In this document: positions 1-8,516 of the stretch, in pieces | How positions within the stretch are numbered: position 1 is the stretch's first letter | How the letters are laid out: every line of letters begins with the position of its first letter | Position numbers and translations under genes: made by a program | The notes under the pieces: generated by a model | Databases searched by the model: none | Seen by the model: only the letters and a program-made list of their open reading frames with translations | What the model was told of the DNA's origin: nothing | Source of the DNA: Gluconacetobacter asukensis | GTDB lineage: Bacteria; Pseudomonadota; Alphaproteobacteria; Acetobacterales; Acetobacteraceae | Assembly: GCF_014174375.1 (NCBI RefSeq) | Contig: NZ_JABEQE010000001.1 | Span: forward strand, 62,001-126,000 | Length of the DNA: 64,000 bases | Direction: 5' to 3'

Positions 1-246
1 ACGTGAAAATATCGAATATTGTGTCTTTATACCCCAACCTCAGTAACAGACACGAGAGACCATCCCGGCTACCATATTCATGCAATCGGACAAGCCGGCC
101 CCTGGTCATGCTGAGCGAGAGCGGCATCCCGCCCACGCCTGGCTGGCAAGCCGCATGAATTCTGCTCGCGTGGCGGGGTGAGGCAGATGCAGTGATCTCT
201 CCTCACCCCGCATCCCCGAGCGCCCGCAACCGAACCGGGAGAGCCG
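1..246. other. non-coding left edge
   Basis: I see no convincing gene, RNA or repeat here. The short open frames lack coding character and partly overlap the 3' end of the LysR gene that follows on the minus strand. Confidence 0.5.
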
Positions 247-1140
247 TCACCCCCTGTATCGCAAGGCCTCCACCACCAGCCGGAAGGCCGCGGAAGACTG
301 CCGCCGGCTGGGATAATAAAGATGGTAGCCGGGAAATGGCGGACACCAATCCTCCAGCACCCGCACCAGGCGCCCCGCCTTCACATCATCCGCGACGTGA
401 TCTTCCACGACGCAGGCCAGGCCAAAGCCCGACAGCACCGCCGACATGATCATGGGCACGGTGTTGAACGTCAGTTGTCCCCCCACCCGGACATGAAGGG
501 AGCGTTTTCCTTTCTCAAGCTCCCATGCATACACCCCGCCCGACGTCGAGAGACGCAGATTGATGCAGCTATGCCGGGCCAGATCCTGGGGCTTTCTCGG
601 GATCGGACGCTTTTCGAAATAGGACGGCGCGCCGATAACGGCCATGCGTAGCGGTGGACCGATCGGAACGGCAATCATGTCCCTGGCGATGGTCTCCTCC
701 AGCCTGACCCCCGCATCGAACCGCTCTGCCACGATATCGGTCAGGCCGGGATCGACGGACAGCTCGACATGCAGGTCCGGATAATCCGGCAGCAGCCTGG
801 CCAGCGCCGGCCACAGCAGCGTCCGGGCGGCATGCTCGGATGCCGTGATGCGCACCGTGCCCGACGGCTTGCGGGACAATTCGCTCAACGATGCGATTTC
901 CTCGGCGATACTGTCCAACGCGGGGACCAGCGTCTTCAGCAGCCGTTCGCCCGCTTCGGTGGGCGCCACCCGCCGGGTCGTACGCGTCAGCAGGCGCACG
1001 TCCAGTCTCGCCTCCAGCCGCCGGATCGTATGGCTCAGGGTGGATTGCGAGGTCCCGAGCCGGGCGGCCGCCCGCGTGAAGCTCTGCTCTTCCGCGACGA
1101 CCAGGAACGCATTGAGATCGACCAGTTCCTCGCGTCTCAT
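247..1140 (-). CDS. LysR-family transcriptional regulator
   Basis: A 297-residue LysR-type regulator, normal length for the family. An N-terminal winged helix-turn-helix (about residues 5-65, with the typical AAARLGTSQSTLSHTIRRLE segment) is followed by a periplasmic-binding-protein-like effector domain (about 90-295). It is divergent from the cupin / aldo-keto reductase genes with about 113 bp between the starts, the usual arrangement for a LysR protein controlling its neighbour. The natural inducer cannot be read from sequence. A role in controlling the 1.25-4.7 kb oxidoreductase/efflux genes is inference from position. Confidence 0.9.
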   Translation of the reverse strand: MRREELVDLNAFLVVAEEQSFTRAAARLGTSQSTLSHTIRRLEARLDVRLLTRTTRRVAPTEAGERLLKTLVPALDSIAEEIASLSELSRKPSGTVRITASEHAARTLLWPALARLLPDYPDLHVELSVDPGLTDIVAERFDAGVRLEETIARDMIAVPIGPPLRMAVIGAPSYFEKRPIPRKPQDLARHSCINLRLSTSGGVYAWELEKGKRSLHVRVGGQLTFNTVPMIMSAVLSGFGLACVVEDHVADDVKAGRLVRVLEDWCPPFPGYHLYYPSRRQSSAAFRLVVEALRYRG

Positions 1141-1253
1141 TCATGAATTTCCGATATAGCATCAAGCGAACGATAGCATCTAATCCACATCAATAGAATG
1201 CGCCACCATGAACAAGAGAATTCCCGCTGCGGACACATGACTGGAAAAACCGC

Positions 1254-1676
1254 ATGAAAATCGAACGTCCCGGCTTCGCGCCGTCCATCACCGGTCCGTC
1301 GGAATGGTTCACCGGCACCGTGCGGATCGATGCCCCTTTCCACGGAAGCGGCGCCCTGTCCTGCGCAACGGTAACGTTCGAGCCCGGCGCACGCACGGCA
1401 TGGCATACCCACCCTCTGGGACAGACAGTGCTGATCACCGCCGGCCTGGGCTGGGTCCAGCGTGCCGGCGCGCCGATCGAGGAAGTACGACCCGGCGATA
1501 TCGTCTGGTTCGAACCGGACGAAAAACACTGGCACGGCGCCTCGCCCACCTGCGCGATGAGCCATGTCGCCATTACGGAATCAAAGGACGGTAAAGCCTC
1601 CGACTGGCTGGAGCATGTCAGCGAAGCGCAATACCGGCACACACCGACATCCCATTCCGAGGGAACACCGAACTGA
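1254..1676 (+). CDS. small cupin-domain protein
   Basis: A 140-residue single-domain cupin. It carries the first cupin motif (about residues 45-65, with the metal-binding [10 protein letters not shown] stretch and a downstream E) and the second motif near residues 85-100 ([16 protein letters not shown]). Such proteins bind a divalent metal and include carboxymuconolactone-decarboxylase-associated cupins and (R)-mandelonitrile-lyase-like proteins; the substrate is unknown. The stop codon overlaps the start of the aldo/keto reductase by one base (TGATG), so the two are probably co-translated. It is the first gene of the cluster divergent from the LysR gene. Confidence 0.85.
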   Translation: MKIERPGFAPSITGPSEWFTGTVRIDAPFHGSGALSCATVTFEPGARTAWHTHPLGQTVLITAGLGWVQRAGAPIEEVRPGDIVWFEPDEKHWHGASPTCAMSHVAITESKDGKASDWLEHVSEAQYRHTPTSHSEGTPN

Positions 1677-2572
1677 TGGTTCGATACAGCCCGACAATCA
1701 GACTGAACTCCGGTCTGGACCTGCCCGCGCTGGGCTTTGGCGTCTACCGCGCCGCCCCCGAGGAAACCGTCGGCGCGGTGCGGACGGCCCTCACCGCCGG
1801 CTATCGCATGGTCGACACGGCCGCCGCCTATTTCAACGAGGCGGAAGTGGGCCAGGCCATCCGCGAAAGCGGCCTCCCGCGCAACGAGATCATCGTCCAG
1901 ACCAAGGCATGGATCACCGATTACGGCACGCGCGAAATCCGCCATGCCTATGACCGCAGCCGCCGCAAACTCGGTCTCGACCGGATCGATGTCTATCTGC
2001 TGCACCAGCCCGCCACGCGCGATTTCACACCGATGATCGCCGCATGGCGGGAACTGGAGAAAATGCTCTGGAACGGCGAAGTCGGAAGCATCGGCGTCTG
2101 CAATTTCAGCCCCGACCATCTGCGCAGGCTGGTGGCGGCAACCGATATCCCCCCGGCCCTGAACCAGGTGGAACTTCACCCGTTCTTCACCCAGTCGGCC
2201 CTTCGCGCATACGACCGGACGTCGGGCATCGTGACCCAGGCCTGGTCGCCCATCGGGGGCGTCATGCGTTACTGGGGTGATGACAGGCCGCCGGAAGACA
2301 ATCCGCTGACGCACCCCACCATCATGGCAATCGGACGAAAATACGACAGGACCCCGGCGCAGGTCATCCTGCGCTGGCAACTGGATATCGGCAATTCCGC
2401 AATCCCCAAATCGACGCATCCCGATCGCATCCGGGAAAATTTCGCGGTGTTCGACTTCACGCTCACAGCCGACGACATCGCCGCGATCGAGACCCTGGAT
2501 CGCGGCCGGCGCGGCGGCCCCGACCCCGATCATCTTCCCGATGCATTCTACAACCGTACGATCCCCGACTAA
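1676..2572 (+). CDS. aldo/keto reductase
   Basis: A 298-residue NADPH-dependent aldo/keto reductase of the 2,5-diketo-gluconate reductase / AKR5 type. The catalytic tetrad is visible: Asp and Tyr in [11 protein letters not shown], Lys in VQTKAWI and His in YLLHQPA. The C-terminal NADPH signature is [13 protein letters not shown]. The length is typical. It follows the cupin gene with a one-base overlap and precedes an SDR gene, giving a small carbonyl-reducing cluster. The substrate is not determined; sugar-derived ketones or reactive aldehydes are plausible in an acetic acid bacterium. Confidence 0.92.
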   Translation: MVRYSPTIRLNSGLDLPALGFGVYRAAPEETVGAVRTALTAGYRMVDTAAAYFNEAEVGQAIRESGLPRNEIIVQTKAWITDYGTREIRHAYDRSRRKLGLDRIDVYLLHQPATRDFTPMIAAWRELEKMLWNGEVGSIGVCNFSPDHLRRLVAATDIPPALNQVELHPFFTQSALRAYDRTSGIVTQAWSPIGGVMRYWGDDRPPEDNPLTHPTIMAIGRKYDRTPAQVILRWQLDIGNSAIPKSTHPDRIRENFAVFDFTLTADDIAAIETLDRGRRGGPDPDHLPDAFYNRTIPD

Positions 2573-2670
2573 GGAACTGTCTGCAAAGTCCCCCTGCCGG
2601 CGGGCGGCACTCTCGCTCGGCGGACCGGCTTTTCAACCAGCCTCCAGGCCTGAAGAAGGAAAAGATCGCC

Positions 2671-3411
2671 ATGAGCAACCGCATCGAAAACAGGATCATC
2701 GTCATCACCGGCGCCAGCAGCGGCCTCGGCGAGGCCGCCGCGCGCCATCTGGCGGCCAACGGGGCGAAGCTGGTTCTCGGCGCGCGCCGCCTCGACCGGC
2801 TCCACGCTCTGGCAAAGGACATCGGACAGCCCGCATCGGCCGCGATCGAGACCGATGTCACCGACAGCGCACAGGTGAAGCACCTGGTCGATGCAGCCGT
2901 CGCAGCCCATGGGCGGATCGACGTCATCATCAACAATGCCGGCCTCATGCCGCAATCCCTGCTCGAACATGGCCGGATCGACGATTGGAACCGGATGATC
3001 GACGTCAACCTGAAGGGCACGCTCTACGGCATCGCAGCCGCCCTGCCCCATATGACGCGGCAGAAGAGCGGCCATATCATCAACGTCTCCTCGGTGGCCG
3101 GCCACAAGGTCCGCCCGGGCAGCGCCGTCTATGCCGCAACCAAGGCCGCCGTGCTGATGCTGTCGGAGGGCCTGCGGCAGGAAGCCAAGCCCCACAACAT
3201 CCGCACGACAGTCATCTCGCCCGGGGCCGTCCAGTCCGAATTGCCGCGGAGCGTCACGGACCCCGACGCCGCGCGCAACATCGCGGCGTTCTACAAGAGC
3301 TACGCCATCCCGGCGGACAGCTTCGCCCGCGCCGTCGCCTTCGCCATCAGCCAGCCGGACGACATGGACATCAACGAGATCCTGTTCCGCCCCACAGCGC
3401 AGGAATTCTGA
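2671..3411 (+). CDS. SDR-family NAD(P)-dependent oxidoreductase
   Basis: A 246-residue classical short-chain dehydrogenase. The Rossmann motif TGASSGLG lies near residue 14, NNAG near 88, the catalytic Ser in NVSSVAG, and YAATK supplies Tyr and Lys. The overall length matches YdfG/serine-dehydrogenase-like SDRs. A purine-rich stretch (AAGAAGGAAA) about 10 bp upstream serves as ribosome binding site. It is followed within 6 bp by an MFS exporter gene. The substrate is unknown. Confidence 0.92.
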   Translation: MSNRIENRIIVITGASSGLGEAAARHLAANGAKLVLGARRLDRLHALAKDIGQPASAAIETDVTDSAQVKHLVDAAVAAHGRIDVIINNAGLMPQSLLEHGRIDDWNRMIDVNLKGTLYGIAAALPHMTRQKSGHIINVSSVAGHKVRPGSAVYAATKAAVLMLSEGLRQEAKPHNIRTTVISPGAVQSELPRSVTDPDAARNIAAFYKSYAIPADSFARAVAFAISQPDDMDINEILFRPTAQEF

Positions 3412-3416
3412 ACGGC

Positions 3417-4712
3417 ATGACACACGCGGCCCCCGGGCAGGTCGCGGAACGGCCGGAGGACGTCGAGACCGCCGGCACGATACAGGCTGCCAGGCAGGAG
3501 GCGATCGATCATCGCTGGTGGGTACTGGGCATCCTCAGCCTGCTGATGGGATTCGCGTCGATTTCGACCGATCTCTACCTTCCGGCCATGCCTGCCATGG
3601 GCCAGGCCCTCGGTGCCAGTCCCGGCCTGGTCGAATGGACCGTCTCGGGCTACCTGATCGGCTTCAGCTTCGGGCAACTCTTCTGGGGGCCGGTCAGCGA
3701 CCGCCACGGCCGCCGCCTCCCCGTCGCGCTCGGCCTCGTGCTGTTCATCCTCGGTTCGGCAGGCTGCGCGGTCGCCGGCAGCGGCGCCACCCTGATCGGC
3801 TGGCGGATCCTGCAGGCCGCCGGCGCATCGGCCGGCGTCGTCCTCTCCAGGGCCATGGTGCGCGACCTCTATGCAGGGCACCGCGCCGTGCAGATGCTCT
3901 CGACCCTGATCACGGTCATGGCCATCGCCCCGCTGCTGGGGCCGATCGTGGGTGGCCAGATCCTGCTCCTTGGCGGATGGCGCGCGATTTTCTGGACCCT
4001 GGTCGGGGTCGGCATGCTGACGCTGGCCGCCGTGCCGAGCCTGCCGGAAACGCTCGCGCCCGCGTATCGCAACCATGAGCCCCTGACACGGGCACTCCTG
4101 CGCTACGGCGAACTCCTGAAGCAGCCGCGCCTTCTGGGCTATGCGGGCGCCGGCGGCTTCTTCTATGGCGGCATGTTCGCCTACGTGGCCGGCACGCCCT
4201 TCGCCTACATCACGTACCACCATGTGCCCGCCCGGCTCTACGGGCTGCTCTTCGCGCTGGGCATCGTCGGCATCATGGCGACGAATACCGTCAATTCCCG
4301 CCTGGCCGCACGGGTCGGCGGCGATCGCCTGCTCGTCCTGGGGGCAATCCAGGCCGCACTGTCGGGGCTGCTTGTTGCCGGAGCGGCATGGACCGGCCAG
4401 GGAGGGCTCTGGGGGCTCGTGGTCCCTCTCTTCCTCTTCGCCTCCACGACAGGCTTCATCGTCGCGAATTCCATTGCGGGCGCGCTCAACGGCTTTCCCG
4501 AACGGGCAGGCGCCGTCTCGGCGCTGGTAGGCGCCATGCAGTATGGCAGCGGCATTCTCGGCTCAGGCCTGGTCGGCGCTTTCGCCGACGGCACCCCCTG
4601 GCCGATGGGCTGGGTCATCGCGCTGTCGGGCGTGGGCAGCCTGCTCTGTACGCGCCTCGTCCACGCCCGGCCGGGAAAAACAACATCAGCACCCCGGCAC
4701 ACCCTCAGCTAG
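3417..4712 (+). CDS. MFS drug-resistance transporter (Bcr/CflA type)
   Basis: A 431-residue major facilitator with 12 predicted membrane segments. The MFS motif A (GPVSDRHGRRLPVALG) lies between TM2 and TM3, and the early D-LYLPAMPAMG segment is characteristic of the Bcr/CflA multidrug/H+ antiporter family (DHA1). The open frame extends far upstream through the SDR gene, but the ATG at 3417, six bases after the SDR stop, gives a normal family N-terminus with a polar leader of about 33 residues. It is probably co-transcribed with the cupin, AKR and SDR genes and may export a product or toxic aldehyde precursor; that role is inference. Confidence 0.88.
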   Translation: MTHAAPGQVAERPEDVETAGTIQAARQEAIDHRWWVLGILSLLMGFASISTDLYLPAMPAMGQALGASPGLVEWTVSGYLIGFSFGQLFWGPVSDRHGRRLPVALGLVLFILGSAGCAVAGSGATLIGWRILQAAGASAGVVLSRAMVRDLYAGHRAVQMLSTLITVMAIAPLLGPIVGGQILLLGGWRAIFWTLVGVGMLTLAAVPSLPETLAPAYRNHEPLTRALLRYGELLKQPRLLGYAGAGGFFYGGMFAYVAGTPFAYITYHHVPARLYGLLFALGIVGIMATNTVNSRLAARVGGDRLLVLGAIQAALSGLLVAGAAWTGQGGLWGLVVPLFLFASTTGFIVANSIAGALNGFPERAGAVSALVGAMQYGSGILGSGLVGAFADGTPWPMGWVIALSGVGSLLCTRLVHARPGKTTSAPRHTLS

Positions 4713-4897
4713 ATCGCACGTTCATCCGGCCAGCCTCCCGCATCGGGCTTCGGCGGCGTCAGTCGCTACATATTTCCCTTTGACCATCCAAATCATTCAT
4801 GACAACACAAGAAAATTCCTCTTTCGATCAGGCCGGAACATAAGCCCGGCAAGCCGCCACCAGCCGGTTCGGCCCATCAATCGGATCCATCCGCCTT

Positions 4898-5563
4898 ATG
4901 AACAGTGACGGGCCAGCGCCCTACGATGCCTCGCCCCTTGCCTATATGCGCCAGAAGATGGACCAGGCCGATTCAGCGTTCAGGCGCGATCTGCAAGCCG
5001 CCACCGGCGAGGCCGATCTCGTCCTTCTGGCCCGGCGCATCCTCCAGCTCTGCGATGAGGTCGCGGAGACGTTGAAACGCATGAGCCCCACCGCGCCGCT
5101 GGCCTGCACGAAGGGCTGCGATACGTGCTGCCACAGCCTTGTGCAGGTCAATCCGCTGTTCGCGATCCTCGCCGTTCACGAGGCATGGCACACATTCCCG
5201 CCGGAGCGCCTCCAGGTCCTGAAGGAACGGCTGGCCTCGCCTCCAGCTTTCTGTCCGTTCCTCTTCGATGGAAGCTGCTCGATCTATGCCGCCCGCCCCA
5301 TGGTGTGCCGAGGCTATTACAGCCTGAATTTCGACTCATGCCGGCAGGGAGAGTTCTGCGAGAAACATCTCGGCTATCAGGGCGACCAGGCGCACGCCGC
5401 CCACCAGCTCATGATTTTCCTGTTCGCACTGGAAAAACGCCTGGAAAGCATCGAAACGGAGTTCGGCCTCCAGGGCGAACCCGTCTTTCTCAACATGGCG
5501 GCACGCACCCTGCTGGACACGCCCGAGGCGCCAGAACGCTGGCTGGCGGGCACTCAGCCCTGA
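4898..5563 (+). CDS. YkgJ-family cysteine-cluster protein
   Basis: A 221-residue protein with the Zn/Fe-binding cysteine cluster of the YkgJ / UPF0153 family: CTKGCDTCCHSL near residues 68-79, a Cys-Pro-Phe (CPFLF) near 114, a Cys in DGSCSIY, and the diagnostic RPMVCRGYYSLNFDSC near 133-148. The function of the family is not established; some members are linked to metal-cluster or protein maturation. It stands alone between the MFS gene and the next regulator, with 185 bp upstream and 343 bp downstream. Confidence 0.85.
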   Translation: MNSDGPAPYDASPLAYMRQKMDQADSAFRRDLQAATGEADLVLLARRILQLCDEVAETLKRMSPTAPLACTKGCDTCCHSLVQVNPLFAILAVHEAWHTFPPERLQVLKERLASPPAFCPFLFDGSCSIYAARPMVCRGYYSLNFDSCRQGEFCEKHLGYQGDQAHAAHQLMIFLFALEKRLESIETEFGLQGEPVFLNMAARTLLDTPEAPERWLAGTQP

Positions 5564-5906
5564 ACCCAGGGCGACCCCGATTTCCCGCCCGCCCCGATCC
5601 GCCGTCCGGTAAAAGCGCGCCCCCTCCCGCGTCCTGCGCCCTGCCCGGCAAGAGCCGCCGTACGGGACCACACGCGCCGAAGCACAGGGAACCCACCGGG
5701 CCGCTCGTCCGTTGACCTATGCTTTTTTATGCACAAGGCATGCCTGTGGGCTATTTGAAATTGCACGCTCATTACGGGGATGCTTCGATACGATCGTCGG
5801 TCGCTATTTTTTCTATCAACACTCTCTTTCTGTAATTATACGGAGCCAATCGTATTATATCCGACACGAAACGACGTTATTCATATTGTCATAAGGCTCC
5901 GTAGAA
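5564..5906. other. intergenic region upstream of the thiohistidine operon
   Basis: 343 bp without a gene. The first half is GC-rich and featureless. The second half (from about 5712) is clearly AT-richer than its surroundings and is the likely promoter region for the operon starting at 5907. An 8-bp inverted repeat in it is listed separately. I cannot assign a confident -35/-10 pair. Confidence 0.6.
5840..5902 (+). promoter_or_regulatory. 8-bp inverted repeat in the operon leader
   Basis: ACGGAGCC at 5840-5847 is an exact inverted partner of GGCTCCGT at 5895-5902. The second arm ends four bases before the ATG at 5907, where a ribosome binding site would lie, and no strong Shine-Dalgarno sequence is visible there. 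It could be an operator for the tandem-HTH LysR protein encoded next, or a stem that limits translation initiation. Function is inference. Confidence 0.35.
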
Positions 5907-7163
5907 ATGGAACTTCCGGCCCTGATCTATTTTACGAGCCTGATCAACGAAGGCTCCGCCGCCTCGGCCGCCCCGGTGCTTGGCGTCAGCGCATCCACGC
6001 TCAGCCACAGCGTGTCCGCCCTGGAGCAGGCCATGGCGACATCGCTGCTGTCACGCTCGTCACTGCGCCGGGGCAGCAGGGCCGTCACGACCGCGCAGGG
6101 CGAGAGCCTGTACCGTTCCGCCCTGCACCTGCTGGGCTGGTGCCTGACCCTGATCGAGGACGATAATCGTTCCCACCTGGCCCCGCCGGAACGCGACACT
6201 GCCGGCCCGCTGCCGACGCACCGCCTGCGCGCATTGCTGAGCTCGGGCCTGACGCTGCGCATGATCGGCTATTTCCTGTCCGTCTACGAAACCCGGCGGA
6301 TCGCCGCCGCCGCGCAGCGTCTGTCGCTGACCCAACCCACGCTCTCCCGCCAGATCGGCCGGCTGGAGACGATTCTCGGCCGGATATTATTTGTACGCAG
6401 CCCCCATGGCGTCATGCCGACGGCAGAGGCCGAGGCGCTGCGCCAGGGCTGCCAGCAGGTGGACCAGACCCACCGGCAGATCATGCGCGACGAGAATTTC
6501 AGCTATTTCCGCGCGTTCAGGACCCTGAAACTCGCCTCCATGATGCCGACCAGCAGCGACAGTTCCCTGACGGTCCTGCTGGCCAATCTGGTCCGGCTGT
6601 GGCGCCACCGCCGCTACCAGCCGCCCCTGACGATCTCGACCATCGCCGCGCCGCAGATGGTGGAGGGGCTGCTGGACGGACGGTTCGATGCCGGCCTGTC
6701 CGACCTGATCGACATCCCGCTGGACCTCGACAGCGCGGAACTGGAAAAATCCGCGATCTTCCTCGTCTTCGGCCGGGCGCACAGCCCGCCGCCCGGCCAG
6801 ACGCCCCGGATCGCCCTGGCCTCTTACCTGCTGGCGGTGCCCGCCCTGGGCACGGGGCTGCGCCGGGTCACGGACCGTTACCTGGATCAGGAAGGCATTA
6901 CGCCGGGCGGCATCTTCGAGACCCAGTCGCTTTCACTGATGCTGCGCCTGGTCGAGGACGGCACCTGCTGCGCCATCCTGCCCGCCGGCTCGTTCCGCTC
7001 CCACGCGGTCCACGCCATCCCCCTGCCCGATCGCTACCGGATGACGACGCGCCTGATCTGGAAGAAGGAGCACCCCAACCTCGCCATCATCGGCCGGTTG
7101 CAGGCCGGCCTGGCGGAAATCCAGGCCGAGGCCGGTTCCGCGGGACGGAAATCCGTCGCATGA
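5907..7163 (+). CDS. LysR-like regulator with two tandem HTH domains
   Basis: 418 residues, about 120 longer than an ordinary LysR protein. The extra length is a second LysR winged-helix domain: the first covers about residues 1-82 (FTSLINEGSAASAAPVLGVS, then STLSHSVSALEQ), the second about 108-190 (IAAAAQRLSLTQPTLSRQI, then GRLETILGRILFVRS). A single LysR substrate-binding domain follows (about 205-400). Both HTH copies retain the helix spacing of the family. It is first in the operon and overlaps the next gene by four bases (ATGA). It probably senses the operon substrate or an intermediate (inference). Confidence 0.88.
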   Translation: MELPALIYFTSLINEGSAASAAPVLGVSASTLSHSVSALEQAMATSLLSRSSLRRGSRAVTTAQGESLYRSALHLLGWCLTLIEDDNRSHLAPPERDTAGPLPTHRLRALLSSGLTLRMIGYFLSVYETRRIAAAAQRLSLTQPTLSRQIGRLETILGRILFVRSPHGVMPTAEAEALRQGCQQVDQTHRQIMRDENFSYFRAFRTLKLASMMPTSSDSSLTVLLANLVRLWRHRRYQPPLTISTIAAPQMVEGLLDGRFDAGLSDLIDIPLDLDSAELEKSAIFLVFGRAHSPPPGQTPRIALASYLLAVPALGTGLRRVTDRYLDQEGITPGGIFETQSLSLMLRLVEDGTCCAILPAGSFRSHAVHAIPLPDRYRMTTRLIWKKEHPNLAIIGRLQAGLAEIQAEAGSAGRKSVA

Positions 7164-8512
7164 GCACCATCGCGTCCATCCTCTCTCCCGCCCTGCGCCG
7201 CCGGCGCCAGATCACGCTCCTGCTCCTGATGGCGGCCGGATGCGTCAGCTATATCGATCGCGCCGCCCTGTCGGTCAGCAATACGGCCGTGATGGCCGAC
7301 ATGCACATGTCCTACACCCAGATGGGCCTGCTGCTGTCCGTCTTCGCCTGGGCCTATCTGGCCGGGCAGGTCCCGACGGGCCTGCTGGCCGACCGGTTCG
7401 ACAGCCGCTTCCTGCTGGGGGCGGGCCTGGTCCTCTGGTCGTGCGCACAGATGGCGTTCGGTCTGATGCACGGCATCGCCGGCCTGTTCCTGGCGCGTAT
7501 CGGGCTGGGACTGGGCGAGACCCCCTTGTTCCTGTCCGGCACCCGCGCATTGGTCCGGTGGTACCAGCCGCGCGAACGCGGGCGGCCCCTCGGCCTCTTC
7601 AACGGGTCCGCCGCCCTCGGGCCGGCCCTGGCCCCGCCGCTGCTGCTCGCGATCATGGCACTCTGGGGCTGGCGGGGCATGTCGGTCGCGATCGGCGCCG
7701 CCAGCCTGGTGCTGGCCTTCGTGTGGATCCGCTTCTATCGCGACCCCGCCGACCTGGACCTGAGCGTCGCGATGCGCAAGGCCCTGCCCCGCTCCGACGC
7801 TCCGGTGCCGGCGAGTATCACGCAATCGCTGCGCGCCGATCTGGGCCATCTGCTGCGCCAGCGTTCAAGCTGGGTCCTGACGGCGGGCTATGCCGGAGTG
7901 ATCTATCTGACCTGGCTCTATGCCACATGGATGCCCGCATGGCTCCAGACCTCCCGTCACCTGACGATCGGGCAGGCCGGGATGCTGTCCGCGCTGCCGC
8001 AATTCTGCGGTTTCGCGGGCAGCGTGCTGGGTGGTGTGGTCGTCGACCGCCTGGCCGCCAGGGGCGTGGGGCTGCTGAATGCCTGCCGTGCCCCCCTGGT
8101 GCTGGCCATGCTGGTGGCCGCCATCGCAACCACGCTGACCACGCTGCACACGCCACTGGCCGTCATGGTCGCCTTCATGGCCATCGCCCTGTTCGCGGGC
8201 GGCCTGGCCATCAGTTGCGGCTGGATGCTCGGCACCGTAATCGCGGCCGAACACCGGGTCGCGACCCTGCAGGCCATCCAGAATACCGGGGGCTCGCTCG
8301 GCGGCGCACTGGCCCCGGCGATAACCGGGCTGCTGGCCGACAGGTTCGGCAGTTTCACCCCTTCCCTGCTCACCGCCGGCGCCATCGGATTGGGCACCGT
8401 CGCGATCTACCAGATCGGCCTGCGCCCTGAAGACGTCGCCACGCACGCCTCCCTGCCGAACGGCCAGCCTCCCTCCCGCCTCTCCGGCACCACAGGATGC
8501 AACAAGGAATGA
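7160..8512 (+). CDS. MFS transporter, anion:cation symporter-like
   Basis: A 450-residue major facilitator with 12 predicted membrane helices. The N-terminal segment (CVSYIDRAALSVSN) and motif A (GLLADRFDSRFLLG) fit the ACS/phthalate-permease group that imports organic anions such as sugar acids and aromatic acids. The ATG at 7160 overlaps the regulator's stop codon, and the gene is followed after four bases by a TonB receptor gene. Inner-membrane import of the operon's substrate is the likely role; identity of the substrate is inferred only from the downstream enzymes. Confidence 0.88.
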   Translation: MSTIASILSPALRRRRQITLLLLMAAGCVSYIDRAALSVSNTAVMADMHMSYTQMGLLLSVFAWAYLAGQVPTGLLADRFDSRFLLGAGLVLWSCAQMAFGLMHGIAGLFLARIGLGLGETPLFLSGTRALVRWYQPRERGRPLGLFNGSAALGPALAPPLLLAIMALWGWRGMSVAIGAASLVLAFVWIRFYRDPADLDLSVAMRKALPRSDAPVPASITQSLRADLGHLLRQRSSWVLTAGYAGVIYLTWLYATWMPAWLQTSRHLTIGQAGMLSALPQFCGFAGSVLGGVVVDRLAARGVGLLNACRAPLVLAMLVAAIATTLTTLHTPLAVMVAFMAIALFAGGLAISCGWMLGTVIAAEHRVATLQAIQNTGGSLGGALAPAITGLLADRFGSFTPSLLTAGAIGLGTVAIYQIGLRPEDVATHASLPNGQPPSRLSGTTGCNKE

Positions 8513-8516
8513 CCCG

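Noticed and set aside
4779-4794. TTGACCATCCAAATCA resembling a RutR box upstream of the YkgJ-like gene
   Set aside because: Only the left half matches; the right half lacks the GGTCAA arm, and the neighbouring gene has no link to pyrimidines.
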